Below, piece after piece: positions 56,998 through 64,000 of a DNA stretch of 64,000 nucleotides; position 1 is the first letter of the stretch; each line of letters starts with the position of its first letter. The DNA comes from an uncultured Prevotellaceae bacterium (GTDB lineage: Bacteria > Bacteroidota > Bacteroidia > Bacteroidales > Bacteroidaceae), in assembly GCA_900318915.1 (NCBI GenBank), contig ONMI01000001.1, positions 56,712 through 120,711 of the forward strand. The letters are read 5' to 3'. The position numbers and the translations under genes are program-made. The notes below the pieces were generated by a model that was given only the letters and a program-made list of their open reading frames with translations, was not told the DNA's origin and did not search any database.

Positions 56998-57056
56998 GGC
57001 TTAGGGCCTCCAGGGCATCTAGGGCTTCTAGGGCATCTAGGGCCTTCCCCCCCCCC
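56994..57056. repeat. CTAGGGC repeat and C10 tract
   Basis: Short units of the type catCTAGGGC recur four to five times between the endonuclease and ffh genes and end in a run of ten C residues (57047-57056). Such tracts can vary in length by slippage. No gene is interrupted. Confidence 0.75.
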
Positions 57057-57100
57057 GAAAACCCTTTTTAAGGCGAAAAAGTGATAAAAACCTGTTTTTG

Positions 57101-57132
57101 TTTGTTTGCGTCAAGGTTTTTGTGTATTTTTG
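57101..57132 (+). promoter_or_regulatory. Promoter of ffh
   Basis: TTTG at 57101-57104 and TATTTTTG at 57125-57132, 20 bp apart, fit the Bacteroidetes consensus. The ffh ATG follows 33 bp after the -7 element. Confidence 0.75.
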
Positions 57133-57165
57133 CAATCTAATATATATTGTGATACAACGACAGTT

Positions 57166-58524
57166 ATGTTTGAAAACTTAAACGAAAGACTAGAACGCTC
57201 TTTTAAAATTCTGAAAGGTGAGGGAAAAATCACCGAAATCAATGTCGCTGAGACCCTGAAAGATGTGCGTCGCGCACTTATCGATGCCGACGTCAATTAT
57301 AAAGTGGCCAAAACCTTCACCGATACGGTGAAGAAAAAAGCATTGGGCATGAATGTGCTCACCGCCGTGAAGCCCGGACAGCTCATGGTAAAACTCGTGC
57401 ACGACGAACTGGCCGAACTCATGGGAGGCGAGGCCGTGGGCCTGAAACTCGAGGGAAAACCTGCCATCATCCTCATGTCGGGTCTGCAGGGCTCGGGTAA
57501 AACCACCTTCAGCGGCAAACTGGCCAATATGCTCAAGACGCGCCAGCACAAAAACCCGCTCCTCGTGGCCTGCGACGTGTACCGTCCCGCTGCCATCGAA
57601 CAGCTCAAAGTGGTGGGCGAGGGCATCGGTGTGCCCGTCTATACCGAGGAGGGCAACAAAGATGTGGTGGCCATCGCCAAAAATGCCATCAACGAGGCCA
57701 AAAACGGTAAATACAACGTCGTCATCATCGATACCGCCGGACGACTGGCCATCGATGAGCAGATGATGGAGGAGATAGCAAGGCTTAAAGAGGCTGTACA
57801 GCCCGATGAGACACTCTTCGTGGTCGACTCGATGACGGGTCAGGATGCCGTGAACACCGCCAAGGAGTTCAACGACCGGCTCGACTTCGACGGCGTGGTG
57901 CTCACCAAACTCGACGGCGACACCCGTGGCGGTGCGGCGCTCTCCATTCGCACCGTGGTGACCAAACCCATCAAGTTTGTGGGTACCGGAGAGAAAATGG
58001 ATGCCATCGACGTGTTCTATCCCACACGTATGGCCGACCGTATTCTCGGCATGGGCGACGTGGTGAGCCTCGTGGAGAGGGCACAGCAGCAGTTCGACGA
58101 GGAAAAAGCCAAAGAGCTGGAGCGTAAAATTCGCAAGAATAAGTTCGACTTCGACGACTTCCTCGGACAAATTGAGCAGATACAGAAAATGGGCAACCTC
58201 AAAGACCTGGCATCCATGATTCCGGGCATGGGAAAAGCCCTCAAGGATGTGGAAATCGATGACAATGCCTTCAAGGGCATCACCGCCATCATCCATAGTA
58301 TGACACCCTATGAGCGCTCCCATCCCGATGTGCTCAACCAGAGCCGACGCATGCGCATAGCCAAGGGCTCCGGCACCAACATCCAGGAGGTAAACCGACT
58401 CATCAAACAGTTTGACCAGACGCGCAAGATGATGAAAATGGTGACCGACCAGTCGCGCATGGGCATGATGATGAAAGGCATGAAGGCCATGAGGGGCATG
58501 AAGGGCGGTATGCCCAAAATGTAA
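57166..58524 (+). CDS. ffh: Signal recognition particle protein Ffh
   Basis: A 452-residue SRP54 GTPase that targets nascent membrane proteins. N domain 1-90; G domain with GLQGSGKTTFSGKLA near 108, DTAGR near 190 and TKLDGDTRGG near 247; the C-terminal M domain (about 330-452) ends in a Met-rich tail. I start at 57166 because the -7 element is at 57125-57132 and the first codons match the family start MFENLNERLERSFK. Confidence 0.96.
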   Translation: MFENLNERLERSFKILKGEGKITEINVAETLKDVRRALIDADVNYKVAKTFTDTVKKKALGMNVLTAVKPGQLMVKLVHDELAELMGGEAVGLKLEGKPAIILMSGLQGSGKTTFSGKLANMLKTRQHKNPLLVACDVYRPAAIEQLKVVGEGIGVPVYTEEGNKDVVAIAKNAINEAKNGKYNVVIIDTAGRLAIDEQMMEEIARLKEAVQPDETLFVVDSMTGQDAVNTAKEFNDRLDFDGVVLTKLDGDTRGGAALSIRTVVTKPIKFVGTGEKMDAIDVFYPTRMADRILGMGDVVSLVERAQQQFDEEKAKELERKIRKNKFDFDDFLGQIEQIQKMGNLKDLASMIPGMGKALKDVEIDDNAFKGITAIIHSMTPYERSHPDVLNQSRRMRIAKGSGTNIQEVNRLIKQFDQTRKMMKMVTDQSRMGMMMKGMKAMRGMKGGMPKM

Positions 58525-58550
58525 TAGCAACAACCTGACAAAACGGATAT

Positions 58551-59429
58551 ATGACACTAATCGACGGTAAAGCCACAGCAGCGGCCATCAAACAGGAAAT
58601 CGCTGCCGAAGTGGCACAGATAGTGGCCGCCGGGGGTAGAGCTCCCCACCTCGTGGCGGTGCTCGTGGGCCACGACGGTGGCTCGGAAACCTATGTGAAA
58701 AACAAAGTGCTGGCCTGTGAGGCCTGCGGATTCCGCTCGTCGCTCATACGCTATGAGGACGACGTGACCGAGCAGGAACTGCTCCAGAAGGTGGCCGAAC
58801 TGAATGCCGACCCTGAAGTGGACGGCATGATTGTGCAGCTGCCGCTGCCCCGACACATCGACGAGCAGAAGGTGGTCATGGCCATCGACTACAGAAAGGA
58901 TGTCGACGGCTTCCATCCTGTCAATGTGGGACGCATGGCCATCGGTCTGCCTTGCTTCATCTCGGCCACACCGCTCGGCATCCTCACCCTGCTGCAGCAC
59001 TACAACATTCCCACCAGTGGCAAGAAGTGTGTCATCCTGGGACGCAGCAACATCGTGGGCAAGCCCATGGCCCAACTCATGATGCAGAAACAGTTTGGCG
59101 ACGCCACCGTCACCGTGTGCCACAGCCACAGCGCCACCCTCAAGGAGGAGTGCCGCCAGGCCGATATCATCATCGCCGCCATCGGAAGCCCTGAGTTCGT
59201 CACCGCCGATATGGTGAAAGAGGGGGCCGTGGTCATCGACGTGGGAACCACACGCGTGCCCGACGCCACCAGAAAGAGCGGATTCCGACTCACCGGTGAT
59301 GTGAAGTTCAGCGAGGTGGCACCCAAGTGCTCCTACATCTCGCCCGTGCCGGGCGGCGTGGGACCCATGACCATCTGCTCGCTGATGAAAAATACACTGG
59401 CAGCAGGAAAGAAAATCTATTATCCATGA
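58551..59429 (+). CDS. folD: Bifunctional methylenetetrahydrofolate dehydrogenase/cyclohydrolase
   Basis: A 292-residue enzyme interconverting methylene- and formyl-tetrahydrofolate. GSETYVKNK near 44 (catalytic Lys), [10 protein letters not shown] near 94, [11 protein letters not shown] near 117, [14 protein letters not shown] near 164 (nucleotide site) and [14 protein letters not shown] near 265 match FolD. The stop overlaps the small TPR gene by 4 bp. Confidence 0.95.
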   Translation: MTLIDGKATAAAIKQEIAAEVAQIVAAGGRAPHLVAVLVGHDGGSETYVKNKVLACEACGFRSSLIRYEDDVTEQELLQKVAELNADPEVDGMIVQLPLPRHIDEQKVVMAIDYRKDVDGFHPVNVGRMAIGLPCFISATPLGILTLLQHYNIPTSGKKCVILGRSNIVGKPMAQLMMQKQFGDATVTVCHSHSATLKEECRQADIIIAAIGSPEFVTADMVKEGAVVIDVGTTRVPDATRKSGFRLTGDVKFSEVAPKCSYISPVPGGVGPMTICSLMKNTLAAGKKIYYP

Positions 59430-59605
59430 CAGCAGACGAATATTACCGACTCGGCAACGAGTACAGAAAGCAGGGCAACTGGCAGATGGCGCTCAACAAC
59501 TATATGGAGGCCATCGCCCTCGACCCCGAGAGTCCGGCCGTGCAAGCAAAGGAAATGCTCGACCAGATTCTCAGCTTCTATCACAAAGATTATTATAATC
59601 CCTAA
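59426..59605 (+). CDS. Small TPR protein
   Basis: A 59-residue protein with one and a half TPR units ([32 protein letters not shown]). The start at 59426 overlaps the folD stop (ATGA). A longer upstream frame lies inside folD and is not credible. It could be an adaptor for the ferredoxin oxidoreductase downstream (weak inference). Confidence 0.75.
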   Translation: MTADEYYRLGNEYRKQGNWQMALNNYMEAIALDPESPAVQAKEMLDQILSFYHKDYYNP

Positions 59606-59654
59606 AGTTTATATGCTATAAGAAAAACACAACAAAACAAAAACATTAGAGAGT

Positions 59655-59888
59655 ATGAGTAAAATCAAAGGTTCAATCGTGGTAAACACCAACAGGTGCA
59701 AGGGATGCTCTCTCTGCGTCTACGCTTGTCCGAAGGGCGTCATCGCACTCGCCGACAAGAAAGTCAACGTCTCGGGCTATCCCTATGTCGAGGCCAAAAA
59801 CCCCGACGATTGTATCGGATGCGCCTCGTGCGCTATCGTGTGTCCTGACGGATGCATTGCTGTGTACCGTAAAAAAATGGAGGGTTAA
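59655..59888 (+). CDS. 2-oxoacid:ferredoxin oxidoreductase, ferredoxin-like (delta) subunit
   Basis: A 77-residue protein with two 4Fe-4S motifs: C-x2-C-x2-C-x3-CP near 14-24 and a second near 54-64 (CIGCASCAIVCP). It passes electrons from the alpha/beta subunits to free ferredoxin. It is the first of four genes spaced 3-4 bp or overlapping. Confidence 0.9.
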   Translation: MSKIKGSIVVNTNRCKGCSLCVYACPKGVIALADKKVNVSGYPYVEAKNPDDCIGCASCAIVCPDGCIAVYRKKMEG

Positions 59889-59891
59889 AAA

Positions 59892-60973
59892 ATGGCTGAA
59901 CAGGAAGTTACTTTGATGAAAGGCAACGAGGCTATCGCCCACGCTGCCATCAGGTGCGGATGCGACGGATACTTCGGATATCCCATCACACCGCAAAGTG
60001 AGGTAATCGAAACGCTCTGCCTGCTCAAACCCTGGGAAACCACCGGCATGGTGGTGGTACAGGCTGAGAGCGAGGTGGCCTCTATCAATATGGTATACGG
60101 CGCTGCCGGTGCCGGAAAAAGGGCCATGACCTCGTCGTCAAGCCCCGGTGTGGCACTCATGCAGGAGGGTATCGCCTATATGGCCGGTGCCGAACTGCCG
60201 GGCGTCTTTGTCAACGTGCAGCGCGGCGGCCCCGGACTGGGTACCATCCAGCCCTCACAGAGCGACTACTTCCAGGCTACCAGAGGTGGCGGCAACGGCG
60301 ACTACTATGTCATCGTGCTGGCACCCAACTCGGTGCAGGAAATGGCCGACTTTGTTGACCTGGCCTTCGAACTCGCTTTCAAATACCGCAACCCCGCCAT
60401 GATCCTGAGCGACGGTGTTATCGGACAGATGATGGAGAAAATAGTGCTCCCGCCCTATAAACCCCGCCGTACCGACGAGGAGGTGATGCGCGAGTGCCCC
60501 TGGGCTTCGTTCGGACGCAAGAAAGACCGCCAGCCCAATATCATCACCTCGCTGGAGCTGAAACCGGAGATCATGGAGGAACGCAACATCCATCTTCAGA
60601 AGAAATACCAGCAGATTCGTGAAAACGAAGTGCGCTATGAGACACAGCAGTGCGAGGATGCCGACTATGTAATCGTATCCTTCGGCTCGGCTGCACGTAT
60701 CTCGGAGAAAGCTATCGAGCTGGCACGCGAAGAGGGCATCAAGGTGGGACTCTTCCGCCCCATCACCGTATGGCCCTTCCCCACAGAGCAGGTGCGCGAC
60801 ATCGCACGCGGCAAGAAAGGGGTGCTCGTGGCAGAAATCAACGCCGGCCAGATGGTCGAGGATGTGAAACTGGCCATCAATGGCGAAGTGCCTGTAGATT
60901 ATTTCGGACGATTGGGTGGTATCGTGCCCGAGCCCGAGGAAATTGTGGATGCTTTGAAATCTAAATTAATGAA

Positions 60974-60977
<4 letters not shown>
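59892..60977 (+). CDS. 2-oxoacid:ferredoxin oxidoreductase alpha subunit
   Basis: A 361-residue pyruvate-ferredoxin-type alpha subunit: GNEAIAHAAIRCGCDGYFGYPITPQSEV at the start (Thr/Ser at the substrate site), SSSPGVALMQEGIAYMAGAELP, and GRLGGIVPEPEEI at the end. The gene order delta-alpha-beta-gamma is that of KorDABC/VorDBAC; 2-oxoglutarate or branched-chain 2-oxoacids are the likely substrates and cannot be told apart here. It overlaps the beta gene by 4 bp. Confidence 0.9.
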
Positions 60978-61747
<770 letters not shown>

Positions 61748-61794
61748 GTACGTGGCATAAGCATTTCAAATTCTGATTCTAACAGCTAATTAGT

Positions 61795-62337
61795 ATGAAA
61801 CACGAAATCATTATATCGGGATTCGGTGGACAGGGCGTGCTCTCTATGGGCAAAATCCTGGCCTATTCCGGACTCATGGAGGGAAAAGAAGTGACATGGA
61901 TGCCTGCCTACGGACCGGAGCAGCGCGGTGGAACTGCCAACGTGACGGTCATCGTCAGCGATGAGCGCATCTCGTCGCCCATACTCAGCAAGTATGATAT
62001 CGCCATCGTGCTCAACCAGCCTTCGCTCGATAAGTTCCAGCCCAAGGTGAAGCCCGGCGGCATCCTTATCTACGACAGCTATGGCATCATCAACCCGCCT
62101 ACACGCAAGGATATCAAGGTGTACAGCATCAGTGCCATGGACAAGGCGGCTGAGATGAAAAACTCTAAGATTTTCAACATGATTGTGCTGGGCGGCATGC
62201 TGAGCGTTTGCCCCGTCGTGACCAACGAGGGCCTGGAGAAGGCGCTCTACAAGACGCTGCCTGAGCGCCACCACGGACTCATTCCTCTCAACATGGAGGC
62301 GGTGAAGGCCGGAGGCGAAATCATGGAGCTGAAATAA
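61795..62337 (+). CDS. 2-oxoacid:ferredoxin oxidoreductase gamma subunit
   Basis: A 180-residue subunit: SGFGGQGVLSMGKILAYSG near 8, PAYGPEQRGGTANVTVIVSD near 40 and the middle VLNQPSLDKFQPKVKPGGI match the family. Last gene of the operon, ended by the terminator at 62368-62399. Confidence 0.92.
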   Translation: MKHEIIISGFGGQGVLSMGKILAYSGLMEGKEVTWMPAYGPEQRGGTANVTVIVSDERISSPILSKYDIAIVLNQPSLDKFQPKVKPGGILIYDSYGIINPPTRKDIKVYSISAMDKAAEMKNSKIFNMIVLGGMLSVCPVVTNEGLEKALYKTLPERHHGLIPLNMEAVKAGGEIMELK

Positions 62338-62367
62338 TCACTTTTCTTCTATAGCATAGAAACGATG

Positions 62368-62399
62368 AGAGCCTGGATGTTTGTCCAGGCTCTTTTTTT
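62368..62399 (+). terminator. Terminator of ferredoxin oxidoreductase operon
   Basis: A 10-bp stem AGAGCCTGGA / TCCAGGCTCT with a 6-nt loop and a run of seven T residues (62393-62399), a textbook Rho-independent terminator. The convergent cob operon ends 34 bp further on. Confidence 0.93.
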
Positions 62400-62432
62400 G
62401 ATGGCCGCCGGATAAAAAAGCGATTCCTTGGG

Positions 62433-62960
62433 TTATAGCTCGATTTCTTCTATTCCGCCGTAGTCCACCTGGTGGGCGAAGGCGTCGTCGCGGGCAAAGA
62501 GCCCGCCGTAGATACCGGCGCATACGAGCACACCGGCGTGGGCGAAGATGCACACGCGCTCATAGGGCTGCCGGCGCAGTTCGTCGAGGAAGTCGGCCAC
62601 ACGGGCGTAGAGCATTGGCAGACTTTCGCCGCCTTTGGTGGGCTTGTTCATATAGTCGTCGTACCATTCCTGCAGTTCGGGGTCGTCAATCTCGTCGTAG
62701 CGCTTCATCTCCCATTCGCCCATGTACATCTCTTTCAGTCGGTCGTCGGCCTCGGCGTCGGGCCAGCCGCAGAAGTCGGCCAACCGGCGGGCGCGGCTCA
62801 GCGGCGAGGTGTATACCTTGTCGAAGGCGATGCCTTCCAGACGGCTGCGGGTGCAGGCGGCTTCCTCCTCGAAGGTGGCGGCGCAGGACACGTCGCTCCA
62901 TCCGTAGCACACGCCTCGGGGCACGTCTACTCGGGTGTGTCTCACCAGAATTACTCGCAT
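62433..62960 (-). CDS. cobC: Histidine phosphatase, probable alpha-ribazole phosphatase
   Basis: A 175-residue histidine-phosphatase-family protein, [20 protein letters not shown] at the start, with the catalytic His in LVRHT (RHT instead of RHG, as in CobC proteins). YTSPLSRARRLADF and the second His in FAHAGV near 154 follow. It would dephosphorylate alpha-ribazole phosphate. The ATG at 62960 is chosen because the longer frame is a shadow of cobS. It overlaps the cobS end by 10 bp. Confidence 0.85.
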   Translation of the reverse strand: MRVILVRHTRVDVPRGVCYGWSDVSCAATFEEEAACTRSRLEGIAFDKVYTSPLSRARRLADFCGWPDAEADDRLKEMYMGEWEMKRYDEIDDPELQEWYDDYMNKPTKGGESLPMLYARVADFLDELRRQPYERVCIFAHAGVLVCAGIYGGLFARDDAFAHQVDYGGIEEIEL

Positions 62961-63745
62961 AACACGCTCATTGTAAGGTAAAGACTCAGTTCTATCAGCA
63001 GGAAGAGGGCGCCGCAGCAGTCGCCGGTATAGCCGCGCAGCTTCGACCAGATAATGCGGTAGAGCACGTACATCACCAGGCAGGGCACAAAAAGGATAAT
63101 CTCCCAGTAGCCCAGCAGGGCGGGACGAAGGTAGAAGAGCAGCGCCACGGGCAGCAGACCCTGAACGGCCAGTCCTATCGAGGCGGGCACACTGATTTTG
63201 CGGTACACCATGCGGGCCTTGGCTTCTTGCTCGGTGCGGGCGTAGGGCATCATCTGCAGCAGTTGGCCGGCCAGCATCTTCGAGTAGGGGTCGGCGCACA
63301 GTATGGTGAGGGCGGCCGTCTCCACAGGCAGGCTGCTGAGCGAAAGGTAGAGCAGCAGACCGTACATGAGCAGACCCAGCACGCCGTAGGTGCCTATGCG
63401 CGAGTCTTTCATGATGTCGAGGATGCGCTGGCGGTCGCTGCCGCCACCGCCGAAACCGTCGCAGAAGTCGGCCAGGCCGTCTTCGTGCAGCGCTCCTGTT
63501 ATCAGCAGCCGCATCAGGATGGCTAAGGCCACGGCCACCGACGGGGGGAAGAGCCGCGCGCCGAAGAAGAGGGTGGCGGCTGTCACGCTGGCCGTGAACC
63601 AGCCCGTGAGGGGCCAGAACTCCACCACCGCCTTGTAGCTCTCGCTGTTGGGCGAGTAGAGCTTGTAGAAGGGCAGCCGGGTGAAGAAGATGAAGGCGGC
63701 CCAGGCATTCTCATACCATCTAGAAGTATTTAGTGATTTTAGCAT
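62951..63745 (-). CDS. cobS: Cobalamin synthase (adenosylcobinamide-GDP ribazoletransferase)
   Basis: A 264-residue membrane enzyme joining adenosylcobinamide-GDP to alpha-ribazole. FFTRLPFYK near 21, [35 protein letters not shown] near 92 and the six to seven membrane helices match CobS. It overlaps cobT by 26 bp and cobC by 10 bp, showing a tight operon. Confidence 0.93.
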   Translation of the reverse strand: MLKSLNTSRWYENAWAAFIFFTRLPFYKLYSPNSESYKAVVEFWPLTGWFTASVTAATLFFGARLFPPSVAVALAILMRLLITGALHEDGLADFCDGFGGGGSDRQRILDIMKDSRIGTYGVLGLLMYGLLLYLSLSSLPVETAALTILCADPYSKMLAGQLLQMMPYARTEQEAKARMVYRKISVPASIGLAVQGLLPVALLFYLRPALLGYWEIILFVPCLVMYVLYRIIWSKLRGYTGDCCGALFLLIELSLYLTMSVLCE

Positions 63746-64000
63746 TGTCGAAGTTGTTCATTTCATTGATCATCCTTACAGCGCTCTCCACGATGGGATA
63801 GGCGCAGAGGGCGCCCGTGCCCTCGCCCAGGCGGAGACCGAGCCGCAGCAGGGGCTGTGCGTTCATCAAGGCGAGCATGCGGCCGTGGCCGCTCTCGTCG
63901 CCGCAGTGGCCGAAGATGGCGTAGTGGAGCACCTCGGGGTGCAGGTGGCTGGCGGCCAGCATGCAGGCGGTCATGATGAAACCGTCTACCAGCACCAGCA
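63720..64000 (-). CDS. cobT: Nicotinate-nucleotide-dimethylbenzimidazole phosphoribosyltransferase, 5' part beyond window
   Basis: The last about 93 codons of CobT, open to the window edge: [37 protein letters not shown] (split in text here by position 64000-63890) and [25 protein letters not shown] match the family's C-terminal phosphate-binding GEGTGA and DGF motifs. It makes alpha-ribazole phosphate. The enzyme is normally about 350 residues, so most of it lies to the right. Confidence 0.93.
   Translation of the reverse strand, partial: LVLVDGFIMTACMLAASHLHPEVLHYAIFGHCGDESGHGRMLALMNAQPLLRLGLRLGEGTGALCAYPIVESAVRMINEMNNFDNAKITKYF

Noticed and set aside
57190-58557. 455-residue minus frame
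   Set aside because: Antisense to ffh.

Overview
The window looks like a chromosome segment of a Bacteroidales bacterium, probably Prevotella-like. The pointers are promoters of the Bacteroidetes type (TTTG, about 20 bp, TAnnTTTG), weak Shine-Dalgarno sequences, a BspA-type leucine-rich surface protein, a CotH surface protein, a DUF3332 lipoprotein, fused pectin-degrading enzymes and a four-gene 2-oxoacid:ferredoxin oxidoreductase. No rRNA, tRNA or CRISPR array was seen. The genus is an inference.

Left core (1-11.2 kb, GC-rich, all minus strand): DNA topoisomerase III (cut by the window edge), a LUD-domain protein, a CotH surface protein, a 660-bp repeat-rich spacer with a tandem 162-bp duplication, NH3-dependent NAD synthase, and a two-gene pectin operon (PL10 lyase fused to a mutarotase, then GH43).

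Accessory island (about 11.5-41.3 kb, AT-rich, all plus strand): it opens with a decayed IS4-type transposase and closes at a strong hairpin. It is a large Ter/TerY-P stress system. Block A (11.8-22.7 kb) holds an actin/Hsp70-fold ATPase, a 2-TM protein, a 1712-residue protein that appears to fuse a SEDS (FtsW/RodA-like) polymerase to a penicillin-binding transpeptidase, a TerD protein with a repeated W-x3-IP tail, a second TerD protein, and a membrane protein with a CW_7-like wall-binding module. Block B (22.7-25.2 kb) carries small secreted proteins, a DUF1810 protein and a TerB-like protein. Block C (25.3-38.1 kb) carries TerD, TerA-like and TerZ-like proteins, five vWA (TerY-type) genes (one degenerate), a TerB-YqhA fusion, a terY/AIM24 deletion scar, the TerY-PP2C-kinase triad, an MBL hydrolase and an SPFH protein. 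A PMCA-type Ca2+ ATPase follows. Proposed logic (inference): Ca2+/metal-binding TerD and vWA proteins, controlled by the kinase/phosphatase pair, act on a dedicated peptidoglycan synthase in the envelope during stress, phage or toxin attack.

Right core (41.4-64 kb, GC-rich): small membrane and transglutaminase-like proteins, an acyltransferase, a GH106-like/GH28 fusion, an outer-membrane barrel protein, a phytase-like histidine phosphatase next to a BspA protein, and a DUF3332 lipoprotein. Then comes an aromatic amino acid operon (pheA, aminotransferase, DAHP synthase-chorismate mutase, tyrA), preceded by a Tyr/Phe-rich leader peptide and alternative hairpins that look like a classic attenuator. 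It is followed by an endonuclease-family protein, ffh, folD, a small TPR protein, the 2-oxoacid:ferredoxin oxidoreductase operon, and part of a cobalamin operon (cobT, cobS, cobC) on the minus strand.
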